This document shows, one piece after another, positions 33,409-43,168 of a stretch of DNA of 64,000 nt; the stretch's first letter is position 1, and every line of letters starts with the position of its first letter. The translations under genes and the position numbers were made by a program. Location of the stretch: contig NZ_LT607754.1 of assembly GCF_900090285.1 (NCBI RefSeq), forward strand, positions 2,418,001 through 2,482,000, read 5' to 3'. This DNA comes from Micromonospora inositola. Lineage in GTDB: Bacteria > Actinomycetota > Actinomycetes > Mycobacteriales > Micromonosporaceae. Below the pieces are notes generated by a model. That model worked only from the letters and a program-made list of their open reading frames with translations. It made no database searches and was not told where the DNA came from.

Positions 33409-35048
33409 CGCGCCTCCTCCAGCACGCGGGACACCGACATTCGGGCGGTGAACATCGCCCCCTCCTCGGTGTTCGTCACCGCGATCTCACCGCCGCGACG
33501 GTTGCAGACCAGCCGGGTGAGGGCCAACCCGATGCCGCGCTCGCCGCCCTGGGCGGCTTTGGTGGTGAAGCCGTGCGTGAAGACCTCCTGGGCCAGCTCC
33601 GGCGCCACCCCGGGACCGGAGTCCCGGACGACGATCTCCACGGACGAGGCGTCCTGCCGCAGCTCGACCTCCACCCAGGCGGGCCGCTCCGAAGGGCCGC
33701 CCGCCTCCCGGCCGCCGGCGACCGCCTCGACCGCGTTGTCGACCAGGTTGCCGAGCACCGTCGCGATGTCGGCGGATACCTCCGGCTCCAGCCGGTCGAG
33801 CCCGGTCCGCTCGGAGATCCGCAGCTCCACCCGCCGCTCCGCGGCCAGCGCCGACTTCGCCATCAGCAGCGCCGCCACCACTGTGTCGTGGATCCGGCTG
33901 GTGACCGTCAGGTCGAGCGAGGCCCGGTGCCGGCTGAGCGCGTCGACGTACCGCACGACCTCGTCGTGCTCACCGATCTGGATCAGCCCGGAGATGGTGT
34001 GCAGCTGGTTGGCGAACTCGTGGGTCTGCGCCCGGAGCAGCTCGGCGGTGCTCCGGAACGAGCCGATCTCCCGCTCCAGCCGGGCCAGCTCGGTCCGGTC
34101 TCGCAGGGTGGTCACCGAGCCGAGCCGGCGGCCGTCCTTGCGGACCGTCATCCGGTTCATCACCAGCACCCGGCCGCCCCGGACGACCACCTGGTCGCGC
34201 GCCTCGGGCCTGCTGCCGGCCAGCACGTCCCGCAGTCGGCCGGAGATCCGCAGCTCGGACAGGCTCCGGCCGAGGCAGTCCTCGGGCAGGTCGAGCAGGC
34301 GTCGGCCGATCGAGTTGACCAGGGTGATCCGCCGCTGCGGGTCCAGGGCGATCACCCCCTCGGCGATGCCGTGCAGCAGCGCCTCCCGGTGCTCGGCCAG
34401 CCCGGCGATCTCCCGGGGCTCCAGGCCCAGGGTCTGTCGCTTGATCCGCCGGGCCAGCAGCCAGGACCCCACCACCCCGAGCAGGCTCGCGATGCCGAGA
34501 TAGGTGAGCAGGTACGACGAGGCCCCGACCAGCCGTTCTGACCAGGTCGGCGACGCCTCCCCGACCACCACCACGCCCAGGTAGCGTCCCAGGTTCTCCT
34601 CGCGGGCGCCGAGCACCGGCACCTGAGCCACCAGCTCCCGCGAGCCGTCGACCTCCAGCTCGCCGAACCAGCTCCGCCCTTGCTCCATTAGGGGATCGCC
34701 GAGCACAACCGGGCTGCCCACCAGGGTCGGGTCGCTCGAGCTCACCACACGGCCCCGGGCATCCGCCACGGTCACCGAGGTAACCCCGGACTTGGTCAGC
34801 ATGTTCTGCACCAGCGGCGCGATCGTCTCGGCCGGCGCCGGCTGATTGAGCCGGTCGCGCAGAAGTCGGTCGGCGGCGAGCTGCTCGCCGAGGGCGGCAA
34901 CCCGATCCCCCTCCACCCGGTTGAACGTGGCCTCGGACTGGGCCAGGGAGACGGCGGCGACGGCCACCAGCACCACGACGATGATCGCGAGCTGGAGGAC
35001 CAGCAGCTGCCCGGCCAGGGTTCGGCGGCGGGACGTGATCGCGACCAC
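33405..35048 (-). CDS. CitA/DcuS-type sensor histidine kinase
   Basis: A 547-residue kinase. TM1 is LLVLQLAIIVVVLVAVAAVS; an extracytoplasmic sCache/PAS sensor spans about residues 40-170 (SGVTSVTVADARGRVVSSSD); TM2 is LLTYLGIASLLGVVGSWLLA. Then come a PAS domain (ALLHGIAEGVIALDPQRRIT), the DcuS-type phospho-acceptor LRAQTHEFANQLHTISGLIQ, and an ATPase domain (NLVDNAVEAV, RDSGPGVAPE, GERGIGLALTRLVCNRRGG). The ligand is probably a di- or tricarboxylate. GTG 35048 has GAGG 5 nt upstream; GTG 35075 is the alternative. Confidence 0.85.
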   Translation of the reverse strand: MVAITSRRRTLAGQLLVLQLAIIVVVLVAVAAVSLAQSEATFNRVEGDRVAALGEQLAADRLLRDRLNQPAPAETIAPLVQNMLTKSGVTSVTVADARGRVVSSSDPTLVGSPVVLGDPLMEQGRSWFGELEVDGSRELVAQVPVLGAREENLGRYLGVVVVGEASPTWSERLVGASSYLLTYLGIASLLGVVGSWLLARRIKRQTLGLEPREIAGLAEHREALLHGIAEGVIALDPQRRITLVNSIGRRLLDLPEDCLGRSLSELRISGRLRDVLAGSRPEARDQVVVRGGRVLVMNRMTVRKDGRRLGSVTTLRDRTELARLEREIGSFRSTAELLRAQTHEFANQLHTISGLIQIGEHDEVVRYVDALSRHRASLDLTVTSRIHDTVVAALLMAKSALAAERRVELRISERTGLDRLEPEVSADIATVLGNLVDNAVEAVAGGREAGGPSERPAWVEVELRQDASSVEIVVRDSGPGVAPELAQEVFTHGFTTKAAQGGERGIGLALTRLVCNRRGGEIAVTNTEEGAMFTARMSVSRVLEEAR

Positions 35049-35147
35049 AAAGACCTCAACTTCCGCTGGTGACACAACGCAGACAAGCGGCCCGCGCGGA
35101 GGTCACCATCTTGCCGCTGGACTCATTCGAAACGGAAGAGAAACAAG

Positions 35148-36155
35148 ATGGCAACTAGGAGAAACGTGCTGGTCATGGGGGTCGCCGCCGCCTCGGCGCT
35201 GGCCCTGGCTGCCTGCGGCGCCACCGCCGACAAGAACGAGGGCGGCTCCAGCAACGACGGCAAGCCGGTCAGCGGTCTGCGGATCATGGTGCCGAACACG
35301 CCCGGTGGCGGATACGACACCACGGCCCGTACCGCCGCGAAGGTGATGGAGGACGCCAAGATCGCCACCGGCGTACAGGTGTTCAACCTGCCCGGCGCGG
35401 GCGGCACGGTCGGCCTCCAGCGGACCGTGAACGAGAAGGGCAACGGCAAGCTCGCCATGCAGATGGGGCTGGGCGTGGTCGGTGCCTCGTACACCTCGAA
35501 GTCGGCGGCGACGCTGACCCAGACCACCCCGCTGGCCAAGCTGATCGAGGAGGCCGGCGCCATCGTGGTGCCGAAGGACTCCCCGTACAAGACGATCAAC
35601 GACCTGGTCGCGGCCTGGAAGGCCAACCCGAAGGGCATCGCGGTCGGCGGCGGCTCGTCCCCGGGCGGCCCCGACCACCTGCTGCCGATGCAGCTCGCGA
35701 AGACCGTCGGCATCGACCCCAAGCAGGTCAACTTCGTGTCGTACGACGGCGGCGGCGAGCTGCTGCCGGCGGTGCTCGGCGGCAAGGTGGCCTTCGGCGC
35801 CAGCGGCTTCGGCGAGTTCCTCGACCAGGTCGAGGCGGGTCAGATCCGGGTGCTGGCGGTGACCAGCGAGCAGCCGATCGAGGCGCTCAAGGAGGTGCCG
35901 ACGCTCAAGTCCTCCGGCATCGACCTGGTCTTCACCAACTGGCGCGGCATCGTCGCCCCGCCCGGCATCAGCGACGCCGACAAGAAGGTCTGGATCGACG
36001 CGCTGACGAAGATGCACGAGTCCGACGAGTGGAAGGCCGAGCTGACCAAGCGCGGCTGGACCGACGCCTTCGTCACCGGCGACGAGTTCGGCACCTTCCT
36101 GACCGAGCAGGACAAGGCAGTGGCCGACGTGCTCAAGCAGCTCGGGTTGGCATGA
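35148..36155 (+). CDS. tctC: Tripartite tricarboxylate transporter substrate-binding lipoprotein
   Basis: A 335-residue TctC/Bug-type binding protein. The signal MATRRNVLVMGVAAASALAL ends in lipobox LAAC at about residue 23, and the twin Arg may suit Tat export. Mature motifs are IMVPNTPGGGYDTTARTAAK, FNLPGAGGTVGLQ and the paired loop VGGGSSPGGPDHLL. The family captures citrate or other carboxylates outside the cell. The twin arginines are encoded by AGG AGA, very rare codons at this GC; the AGGAG they form could drive an alternative GTG start at 35166. Confidence 0.88.
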   Translation: MATRRNVLVMGVAAASALALAACGATADKNEGGSSNDGKPVSGLRIMVPNTPGGGYDTTARTAAKVMEDAKIATGVQVFNLPGAGGTVGLQRTVNEKGNGKLAMQMGLGVVGASYTSKSAATLTQTTPLAKLIEEAGAIVVPKDSPYKTINDLVAAWKANPKGIAVGGGSSPGGPDHLLPMQLAKTVGIDPKQVNFVSYDGGGELLPAVLGGKVAFGASGFGEFLDQVEAGQIRVLAVTSEQPIEALKEVPTLKSSGIDLVFTNWRGIVAPPGISDADKKVWIDALTKMHESDEWKAELTKRGWTDAFVTGDEFGTFLTEQDKAVADVLKQLGLA

Positions 36156-36832
36156 GCGGCATGACCACCCGACCGGACCGGGGCGGCGAGCAGCCGTCCC
36201 GGCCTCCGGCCGTGGAGACATCCGTACCGCCGATCCCGGAACAGGCGGGCGCGGCGCGTACGGCGGATCTGCCGGAGGCGGCGCGGCCCGCGCCGGCCGA
36301 CGTGCCGCCGACGGTCGGGAAGCCGGCGGTGGACGACGGCCCGGCGCGGAAGCCGGACCGGGCGCAGTACGGTGTCTGCGCGTTCCTGGCCCTCGTCGGC
36401 GGGCTGGTCATCGCCGACGCGACGCGCATCGGGCGCGCGATCAACACCGCCGACCCCATCGGCCCGAAGCCGGTGCCGATCCTGCTCGGCGTGCTGCTGC
36501 TGATCGTCGCCGCGGTCTACGCGGTGGACGTGGCCCGCGGCGGCGCCGGGGAGCCGGAGGCCGGCGAGGACGTCGACCTGACCAGCCCGATCGACTGGCG
36601 GACCGTGCTGCTGCTGATCGGCGCGTTCCTGGTCAACGCCGTGCTCATCGACCGGCTCGGCTGGGTGATCAGCGGCACGCTGCTCTTCTGGGGCTCGGCC
36701 TACGCGCTGGGCAACCGCCACTATGTCCGGAACCTGTTGATCGCCGTCGCGCTGTCGCTGATCACGTTCTACGCCTTCGCCATCGGGCTCGGGGTCGACC
36801 TGCCCGCCGGCGTGCTGCAAGGGATCCTGTAG
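36152..36832 (+). CDS. tctB: Tripartite tricarboxylate transporter small subunit TctB
   Basis: A 226-residue protein with an 80-residue hydrophilic Pro/Ala-rich N-terminal extension, unusually long for TctB. Four membrane segments follow (YGVCAFLALVGGLVIADATR, VPILLGVLLLIVAAVYAVDV, VLLLIGAFLVNAVLIDRLGW, LLIAVALSLITFYAFAIGLG). ATG 36152 overlaps the tctC stop. TctB pairs with TctA in the membrane complex. Confidence 0.85.
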   Translation: MSGMTTRPDRGGEQPSRPPAVETSVPPIPEQAGAARTADLPEAARPAPADVPPTVGKPAVDDGPARKPDRAQYGVCAFLALVGGLVIADATRIGRAINTADPIGPKPVPILLGVLLLIVAAVYAVDVARGGAGEPEAGEDVDLTSPIDWRTVLLLIGAFLVNAVLIDRLGWVISGTLLFWGSAYALGNRHYVRNLLIAVALSLITFYAFAIGLGVDLPAGVLQGIL

Positions 36833-38335
36833 ATGGACAACCTCGCCAACCTGCTCGACGGGTTCGCCAACGTGCTGACCCCGATGAACCTGCTGATCTC
36901 GCTGCTCGGCGTGACCATCGGCACCGCCGTCGGCGTGCTGCCCGGCATCGGCCCGGCGATGACGGTGGCGCTGCTGCTGCCGGTCACCTACGGGATGGAA
37001 CCGGCCCAGGCGTTCATCATGTTTGCCGGCATCTTCTACGGCGGCATGTACGGCGGTTCGACCACCTCGATCCTGCTCAACACCCCCGGCGAGTCGTCCT
37101 CGGTGGTGACCGCGATCGAGGGCAACAAGATGGCGAAGGCGGGCCGGGCCGCCCAGGCGCTGGCCACCGCCGCGATCGGCTCGTTCGTCGCCGGCACCAT
37201 CGCCACCGTGCTGCTGGTGGTGGTCACCCCGCCGGTGGTGTCGTTCGCGATCAGCCTCGGCTCGCCGGACTTCTTCGCGCTGATGCTGCTGGCGTTCGTG
37301 TCCGTCACCGCGGTGCTCGGCGCGTCCCGGGTCCGCGGCTTCGCCTCACTGCTGCTCGGCCTGGTGATCGGCGTGATCGGCATCGACCAGTCCGGTCAGC
37401 AGCGGCTCACCCTGGGGATCCCGCAGCTCGCCGACGGCATCGACGTGGTCGTGGTGGCGGTCGGCATCTTCGCCGTGGGCGAGGCGCTCTGGATCGCCGC
37501 GCACCTGCGCCGCCGGGCCGCCGAGGTGATCCCGGTGGGCCAGCCGTGGATGGGGAAGCAGGACTGGAAGCGGTCCTGGAAGCCATGGCTGCGCGGCACC
37601 GCGTACGGGTTCCCGTTCGGGGCGGTGCCGGCCGGCGGGGCGGAGATCCCGACCTTCCTGTCGTACGTCACCGAGAAGAAACTATCCAAGCACCCGGAGG
37701 AGTTCGGCCGGGGGGCGATCGAGGGCGTCGCCGGGCCGGAGGCCGCCAACAACGCCTCGGCCGCCGGCACCCTGGTGCCGATGCTGGCGCTCGGCCTGCC
37801 GACCAACGCCACTGCGGCGGTGATGCTGGCGGCCTTCGAGGGGTACGGCATTCAGCCCGGCCCGCTGCTCTTCACGAAGGAGTCCAGCCTGGTCTGGACG
37901 CTGATCGCCAGCCTCTTCGTGGGCAACCTGCTGCTGCTGGTGCTCAACCTGCCGCTCGCCCCGGCCTGGGCGCGCCTGCTGCGGATCCCGCGCCCCTACC
38001 TCTACGCCGGGATCCTCTTCTTCGCCTCGATGGGCGCGTACGCGGTCAACGCCCAGCCGTTCGACCTGTTCCTGCTGCTCGCCCTCGGCCTGCTCGGCTT
38101 CGGCATGCGGCGCTTCGGCCTGCCGATCCTGCCGCTGATCGTCGGCATCATCCTCGGCCCGCGCGCCGAGCTGCACGGCCGACGGGCGCTGCAGCTCTCC
38201 GGCGGCGAGCTGCACGGCCTGATCGGCGGCTGGGTGTCCTGGGGGATCTACGCCGCGATCGCCGTCGTGCTGCTCTGGCCGCTGATCGGTCGGTTCGTGG
38301 TCCGTCCGCTGCGAGGAAGGTTGGTGACCGGATGA
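36833..38335 (+). CDS. tctA: Tripartite tricarboxylate transporter large permease TctA
   Basis: A 500-residue, roughly 12-TM permease with the two family signature repeats: [20 protein letters not shown] with [33 protein letters not shown], and the second half [35 protein letters not shown]. It begins on the base after the tctB stop. The complex uses an ion gradient to import carboxylates delivered by TctC. Confidence 0.92.
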   Translation: MDNLANLLDGFANVLTPMNLLISLLGVTIGTAVGVLPGIGPAMTVALLLPVTYGMEPAQAFIMFAGIFYGGMYGGSTTSILLNTPGESSSVVTAIEGNKMAKAGRAAQALATAAIGSFVAGTIATVLLVVVTPPVVSFAISLGSPDFFALMLLAFVSVTAVLGASRVRGFASLLLGLVIGVIGIDQSGQQRLTLGIPQLADGIDVVVVAVGIFAVGEALWIAAHLRRRAAEVIPVGQPWMGKQDWKRSWKPWLRGTAYGFPFGAVPAGGAEIPTFLSYVTEKKLSKHPEEFGRGAIEGVAGPEAANNASAAGTLVPMLALGLPTNATAAVMLAAFEGYGIQPGPLLFTKESSLVWTLIASLFVGNLLLLVLNLPLAPAWARLLRIPRPYLYAGILFFASMGAYAVNAQPFDLFLLLALGLLGFGMRRFGLPILPLIVGIILGPRAELHGRRALQLSGGELHGLIGGWVSWGIYAAIAVVLLWPLIGRFVVRPLRGRLVTG

Positions 38336-38724
38336 CCGTGCTGGTGGGCTACGTGCCCTCGCCGCTCGGCGAGGCGGCCCTGCAGGCCGCCGTGGAGCAG
38401 GCCCGGTTCCGCGACGAGCCGGTGCTGGTGGTGAACACCTCGCGCGGCGACGCGTACGTCGACCCGCGGTTCGCGCAGGAGCCCGACCTGAACCGGGTGG
38501 TCCGGGAGCTGACCGCCGCCGGGGTGCCGCACACCCTCCGACAGCTCATCCGGGGCCGGGACGCGGCCGAGGAGATCGTCGAGATCGTCGAGGCGGAGGA
38601 CGTGTCGCTGGTGGTGATCGGCATCCGGCACCGGACCCCGGTGGGCAAGCTGATCATGGGCTCGACGGCGCAGGAGATCCTGCTCCGGGTGCCGTGCCCC
38701 GTCCTCGCCGTGAAGGCCGACTGA
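38332..38724 (+). CDS. Universal stress protein (UspA family)
   Basis: A 130-residue single Usp domain: [35 protein letters not shown], and the ATP-binding signature [20 protein letters not shown] (G-x2-x-G-x9-GS type), then [18 protein letters not shown] 38332 overlaps the tctA stop. Usp proteins occur next to TTT and TRAP transporters and are thought to tune them by ATP binding. Confidence 0.85.
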   Translation: MTVLVGYVPSPLGEAALQAAVEQARFRDEPVLVVNTSRGDAYVDPRFAQEPDLNRVVRELTAAGVPHTLRQLIRGRDAAEEIVEIVEAEDVSLVVIGIRHRTPVGKLIMGSTAQEILLRVPCPVLAVKAD

Positions 38725-39927
38725 GTGGTGCGCGGGGGCTCCCGCGACTCGGGGGTCCCCGTGCGCATCCAGAACGCCCTGCTGCTCGCGCACACCGTCG
38801 TGGTGCAGGCGGTCACCTTCATGCTCCGCCCCGCGTCGGCCTACCGGGCGCTGGACCTCGACGTGCCGTCGGCCTGGCTGGGCGTGCTCGGGGCCAGCTT
38901 CGCCGTCGTACCGCTGGTGCTGGCGGTGCCGTCCGGCCACGCGGTCGACCGGTTCGGCGAACGCCGGATCATGCTGACCGGGTCGGGTCTGCTCGTCGCC
39001 GCCGGCCTCTGCTTCGTGTTCCTCGCGGACTCGGTCGCCGGCCTGGTGCTGGCCAGCATGGTCCTCGGCACCGCCCACCTCTGCTCGGTCGTGGCACAGC
39101 AGGCGCTGGTCGCCAACCGCACCCCGGCGGCCCGCTACGACGCCGCGTTCGGCTACTACACCTTCGCCGCCTCGCTCGGTCAGGCGCTCGGCCCGGGCCT
39201 GATCGTGGTCTTCGGCGGGGACCGGCCGATCCCGGACACCCGGGCCATCTTCGTCGGCGCCACCGCGCTCACCGTGCCGCTGCTGGTCGCCGCCGTGTTC
39301 CTCCGCCCGTCGGGCCACCACCGGCAGGCGGCCGGGCCGGCCGCCGGCGGAATGCGTGGCCTGCTCCGCCAACCCGGGCTGGTGCGGGCCCTCACGGTCA
39401 GCTGCGTCGTCCTGGCCGCGGTCGACATCACCCTGGTCTACCTGCCCGCCCTCGGCGCCGAACGCGGCATCGCGTCCGGCTCGATCGGCGTGCTACTGGG
39501 GCTGCGCGCGGTGGCGTCGATGGCCTCGCGGCTGCTGCTCGGTCGGCTGGTCGCCACCGTGGGTCGGCGCGCGCTGCTGATCGGCACCGTCGCCCTCTCC
39601 GCCGCCGGTCTCGGACTGCTGCTGCCACCCCTGCCGTTCTGGGCGATGGCCGTCGTCGTCACGGTCGCCGGGCTGGGGCTGGGCGCCGGGCAGCCGCTGA
39701 CCATGTCGTTCCTGGCCGAGGTCGCCCCGCCCGGCCTGCGCGGCCGGGCGATGTCGCTGCGGCTGACTGGCAACCGGCTCGGCCAGGTGCTCATCCCCAG
39801 CGCCGCCGGCGTGCTGGCCGCCGGCGCCGGGGCGGCGGGAGTGCTCGCCTGCACCGCCGCGGGCCTGGCCGGCGCGGCCGTCGCCGCGACCGGCCTGCAC
39901 CGGTCACCTGTCCCCGCAACCGAGTGA
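38725..39927 (+). CDS. MFS transporter in the tct operon
   Basis: A 400-residue major facilitator with about 12 TM segments. Motif A is SGHAVDRFGERRIMLTGSGL. Later ALGAERGIASGSIGVLLGLR and AEVAPPGLRGRAMSLRLTGN. The start is ambiguous: GTG 38725 directly after the Usp stop, or 38728, or GTG 38761 (VRIQNALLLAHTVVVQ), which places the first helix at the N-terminus. Substrate unknown; by operon context it may export or import a related acid. Confidence 0.75.
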   Translation: MVRGGSRDSGVPVRIQNALLLAHTVVVQAVTFMLRPASAYRALDLDVPSAWLGVLGASFAVVPLVLAVPSGHAVDRFGERRIMLTGSGLLVAAGLCFVFLADSVAGLVLASMVLGTAHLCSVVAQQALVANRTPAARYDAAFGYYTFAASLGQALGPGLIVVFGGDRPIPDTRAIFVGATALTVPLLVAAVFLRPSGHHRQAAGPAAGGMRGLLRQPGLVRALTVSCVVLAAVDITLVYLPALGAERGIASGSIGVLLGLRAVASMASRLLLGRLVATVGRRALLIGTVALSAAGLGLLLPPLPFWAMAVVVTVAGLGLGAGQPLTMSFLAEVAPPGLRGRAMSLRLTGNRLGQVLIPSAAGVLAAGAGAAGVLACTAAGLAGAAVAATGLHRSPVPATE

Positions 39928-39942
39928 GAGAGAAGGACAACC

Positions 39943-40422
39943 ATGGAGACACCCGCGACCGCCGACCTCTACGACGGGTACGGCGAGGTCCTCGGCTCGT
40001 GCGACACCCAACTGCGCCAGTACGGCGGCGTCGCCGCCTTCGTCGGGCCCGCGGTCACCGTGCGCTGCTTCGAGGACAACGCCCTGGTGAAGTCGATCGT
40101 CGGCGAGCCGGGGGAGGGGCGGGTGCTGGTGGTGGACGGTGGCGGATCGCTGCACACCGCCCTGATGGGCGACCTCATCGCCGGCACGGCCGCGGAGAAC
40201 GGCTGGGCGGGCGTGGTGATCAACGGCGCGGTTCGCGACGTAGCCGCCCTGCGCACCCTCCCGATCGGCATCAAGGCGCTCGGCACGAACCCCCGCAAGA
40301 GCGCCAAGACCGGCGCCGGTGAGCGGGACGTGCCGGTGTCGTTCGGCAACTGCGTCTTCGAGCCGGGCGCCGAGGTGCACAGCGACGACGACGGCGTCGT
40401 CGTGCTGCCGACCGGGGCGTAG
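39943..40422 (+). CDS. RraA-like aldolase/oxaloacetate decarboxylase
   Basis: A 159-residue RraA-fold protein with [41 protein letters not shown] and [20 protein letters not shown]. It retains the D-x20-R-D arrangement (Asp of GDL, then 20 residues, then RD), known from 4-hydroxy-4-methyl-2-oxoglutarate/CHA aldolases that also decarboxylate oxaloacetate. In an operon for carboxylate uptake this enzymatic role is more plausible than RNase E inhibition. AGAAGG lies 6 nt before ATG. Confidence 0.78.
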   Translation: METPATADLYDGYGEVLGSCDTQLRQYGGVAAFVGPAVTVRCFEDNALVKSIVGEPGEGRVLVVDGGGSLHTALMGDLIAGTAAENGWAGVVINGAVRDVAALRTLPIGIKALGTNPRKSAKTGAGERDVPVSFGNCVFEPGAEVHSDDDGVVVLPTGA

Positions 40423-40438
40423 CGCCCGCCGCGCCCGG

Positions 40439-41248
40439 TCAGCCCTCGCTGGCCGGGTGCGGGGCGATCTGACCCTGCCGCAGCCGGGCCGCGCACAGCT
40501 CGGCCAGCTTGGCGTACGCGGGGGCGCCGATCAGCGCGGTCAGCTCCGGGCCGTACGAGACGTACATCGGCTCGGCGCCTACGTGCGCGTCGGTGGAGGA
40601 GGTGCACCACCAGTCCAGGTCGTGACCGCCCGCGCCCCAGCCCCGCCGGTCGAACTCGGAGAGTGTGGAGATCAGCACCTTGGTGTTGTCCGTCCGCTTG
40701 TGCCACTCCTGGTCGCGGCGGACCGGCAGCTGCCAGCAGACGTCCGGCTTGTACTCCAGCGGGTGCACCCCGTCGCGCAGCGCCTGCGCGTGCAGCGCGC
40801 AGCCGCCCCCGCCCGGGAAGTCGGCGTCGTTCAAAAAGACGCAGGGCGCGTCCACATCCCGGGTGGCGGTGCGCCGGGCCGGCGTCTTGCCGTCGATGGT
40901 GTCGTCCTCGGTCCAGTTCTTGAAGCCCCGGCGGAAGTGCTGCCAGGTCGACGGGGTGAGCCGCTTGACCGCGGCGCGGACCCGCTTCTCGTCGTCGGAG
41001 TCGGTGAAGAACGCCCCGTGCGAGCAGCAGCCGTCGGCGGCCCGGCCGGCGATGATGCCGTGGCAGCCCTTGCCGAAGATGCACGTCCAGCGGGACAGCA
41101 GCCAGGTCAGATCGGCCCGGACCACGTGCTTCTCGTCCGCCGGGTCGACGAACTCGATCCACTCCCGGGGGAAGTCGAGCCCCACCTCCCGGCTGCGCGG
41201 GTCGTCGGGGTCGTCCACGAGTACCTGCAGCTCGATCTGGCCTGTCAC
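40439..41248 (-). CDS. Cys-rich protein of the Rv0495c type, possible metal-binding domain
   Basis: A 269-residue soluble protein with cysteines at [57 protein letters not shown] and WWCTSS. Spacing resembles YkgJ-like Fe/Zn-chelating clusters. It lies divergent from ppx, as Rv0495c from Rv0496. Biochemical function unknown. Start GTG 41248 follows from TACGCT 7 nt upstream. Confidence 0.65.
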   Translation of the reverse strand: MTGQIELQVLVDDPDDPRSREVGLDFPREWIEFVDPADEKHVVRADLTWLLSRWTCIFGKGCHGIIAGRAADGCCSHGAFFTDSDDEKRVRAAVKRLTPSTWQHFRRGFKNWTEDDTIDGKTPARRTATRDVDAPCVFLNDADFPGGGGCALHAQALRDGVHPLEYKPDVCWQLPVRRDQEWHKRTDNTKVLISTLSEFDRRGWGAGGHDLDWWCTSSTDAHVGAEPMYVSYGPELTALIGAPAYAKLAELCAARLRQGQIAPHPASEG

Positions 41249-41255
41249 CCGGACC

Positions 41256-41261
41256 AGCGTA
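41256..41261 (-). promoter_or_regulatory. -10 element of the Cys-rich gene
   Basis: TACGCT on the minus strand, 7 nt before GTG 41248. Confidence 0.5.
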
Positions 41262-41309
41262 CGCGCGGTGCCTCCGGGCGGCTGGCGAGCCGGGAAAACG
41301 TGTTGGGCC

Positions 41310-41315
41310 TAGGGT
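41310..41315 (+). promoter_or_regulatory. -10 element of the ppx gene
   Basis: TAGGGT, 7 nt before ATG 41323. Confidence 0.5.
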
Positions 41316-41322
41316 CTTCAGC

Positions 41323-42267
41323 ATGCGACTGGGTGTCCTCGACGTCGGTTCGAACACGGTGCACCTGCTGGTGGTCGACGCCCACCACGGGGCGCACCCC
41401 TGGCCGGCGCACTCCGAGAAGGTGGTGCTCCGGCTGGCCGAGCAGATCGGCCCGGACGGCGCGCTCACCGACGCGGGCGCGGACGGGCTGGTCAAGGCGG
41501 TCGGCATGGCCCGGGCGGCGGCGGCCGGGCTGGCGGCCGACGACCTGATCGCCTTCGCCACCTCCGCCGTCCGGGACGCCACCAACGCCGCCGAGGTGCT
41601 GGCCCGGGTCCGTGACGAGACCGGCGTACGGCTGGAGGTGCTCTCCGGCGCGGACGAGGCGCGGATGACCTTCCTCGCGGTCCGGCGATGGTTCGGCTGG
41701 TCGGCCGGCCGGCTGCTGGTCCTGGACATCGGCGGCGGCTCGCTGGAGCTGGCGGCCGGGATCGACGAGGGACCGGACGTGGCGATCTCGCTGCCGCTCG
41801 GCGCCGGTCGGTTGAGTCGGGAGCGGCTGCGGGTCGACCCGTCGGGCACCCTGCCGCCGCCGGCCGAGGCCGTGGAGGAGCTGCGCGAGTACGTCGACGA
41901 GCTGCTCGACCCGGTGGTGGACAAGCTGGCGGAGGTGGGCTGGGAACGCCCGGTCGCCACCTCGAAGACGTTCCGGACGCTGGCCCGGCTGGCCGGCGCC
42001 GCGCCCTCCGGCGCCGGGCTCTGGGCCCGGCGCAGGCTGACCCGCACCGGACTGCGGCAGGTGCTGGGCTTCGTCCGGCACATCCCGCCGGCGCAGCTGC
42101 CCGAGCTGGAGGGCGTGAGCGCCGGCCGGGCCCACCAGCTGCTGGCCGGTGCGGTGGTGGCCGAGGCGGTGATGCGCCGGCTGGACCTGGATTCCCTGGA
42201 CATCTGCCCCTGGGCGCTGCGCGAGGGCGTCATCCTCCGCCGGCTGGATCAGCTCGCGCCGATGTGA
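41323..42267 (+). CDS. Ppx/GppA-family exopolyphosphatase
   Basis: A 314-residue ASKHA-fold phosphatase: [55 protein letters not shown] (catalytic Glu) and [16 protein letters not shown]. It is the short two-domain type, like Rv0496 (PPX1), lacking the C-terminal HD-like domain of E. coli Ppx. It hydrolyses polyphosphate or pppGpp. Confidence 0.87.
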   Translation: MRLGVLDVGSNTVHLLVVDAHHGAHPWPAHSEKVVLRLAEQIGPDGALTDAGADGLVKAVGMARAAAAGLAADDLIAFATSAVRDATNAAEVLARVRDETGVRLEVLSGADEARMTFLAVRRWFGWSAGRLLVLDIGGGSLELAAGIDEGPDVAISLPLGAGRLSRERLRVDPSGTLPPPAEAVEELREYVDELLDPVVDKLAEVGWERPVATSKTFRTLARLAGAAPSGAGLWARRRLTRTGLRQVLGFVRHIPPAQLPELEGVSAGRAHQLLAGAVVAEAVMRRLDLDSLDICPWALREGVILRRLDQLAPM

Positions 42268-42329
42268 TCCCGTCGTTCGGTCTGCGCGCTTTGCGGGTGC
42301 TCGTCCCGATGCCGTGCGACGGACCGGGC

Positions 42330-42335
42330 TACCCT
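42330..42335 (+). promoter_or_regulatory. -10 element of the isomerase gene
   Basis: TACCCT, 7 nt before GTG 42343. Confidence 0.5.
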
Positions 42336-42342
42336 GAGGGGC

Positions 42343-43149
42343 GTGACTTCCCGCGTCCCGGTGCTCCTCTCCAGTTCCTCGGTCTTCCCTGAGCGGACCG
42401 CGGCGGCGTTCCAGCTCGCCGCGGCGCTCGGCTACGACGGCGTCGAGGTGATGGTCTGGACCGACGTCGTCAGCCAGGACCCGGGCGCGCTGCGCGGGCT
42501 CGCCGACCACTACGGCGTGCCGGTGCTCTCGGTGCACGCACCCTGCCTGCTGGTCACCCAGCGGGTCTGGAGCCCGGACCCGTGGGAGCGGCTGCGCAAG
42601 GCCGCCGAACTGGCCGAGACCCTGGAGGCGCCGACCGTCGTGGTGCACCCGCCGTTCACCTGGCAGCGGGACTACGCCCGGAACTTCGCCGACGGGCTCG
42701 ACAAGATCGCCGGGCAGTTCGGCGGGCTGCGCTTCGCGGTGGAGAACATGTACCCGGTCCGGATGGCCGGCCGGCAGTTCGTCCCGTACGTCCCAGGCTG
42801 GGACCCGACCGACACCGGCTACGCCTCGTACACCCTGGACCTGTCGCACTGCGCCGCCTCGCACACCGACTCGCTGGAGATGGCGGACCGGATGGGCGCC
42901 GGCCTGGCCCACGTCCACCTCGGCGACGGCACCGGCGAGGGGCGCGACGAGCACCTGGTGCCCGGGCGGGGCAGCCAGCCCTGCGCCGAGCTGCTCCGCT
43001 CGCTCGCCGGGCGCGGCTTCACCGGCTCGGTCGCCGTCGAGGTGACCACCCGGGGCGCGAAGAGCCGCGCCGTGCGGGAGGCCGACCTGCGCGAAGCCCT
43101 GGAGTTCGCCCGCGCCAACCTCACCGCCCCCTCCCCGGTCGACGCCTGA
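42343..43149 (+). CDS. Sugar phosphate isomerase/epimerase-like TIM-barrel protein
   Basis: A 268-residue AP_endonuc_2-type TIM barrel. It has [53 protein letters not shown] (metal Glu), [12 protein letters not shown] and [20 protein letters not shown] (metal His/Asp). These residues bind a divalent metal in xylose isomerase-like enzymes. Substrate unknown. Syntenic with Rv0498. Confidence 0.8.
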   Translation: MTSRVPVLLSSSSVFPERTAAAFQLAAALGYDGVEVMVWTDVVSQDPGALRGLADHYGVPVLSVHAPCLLVTQRVWSPDPWERLRKAAELAETLEAPTVVVHPPFTWQRDYARNFADGLDKIAGQFGGLRFAVENMYPVRMAGRQFVPYVPGWDPTDTGYASYTLDLSHCAASHTDSLEMADRMGAGLAHVHLGDGTGEGRDEHLVPGRGSQPCAELLRSLAGRGFTGSVAVEVTTRGAKSRAVREADLREALEFARANLTAPSPVDA

Positions 43150-43168
43150 GCGGGGAGGGCGCCCCCGG

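Noticed and set aside
35067..35108. Long-range inverted repeat TGGTGAC/GTCACCA between the kinase and tctC
   Set aside because: Arms are only 7 bp and 28 bp apart; could be a response regulator site but is not distinguishable from chance at this GC.
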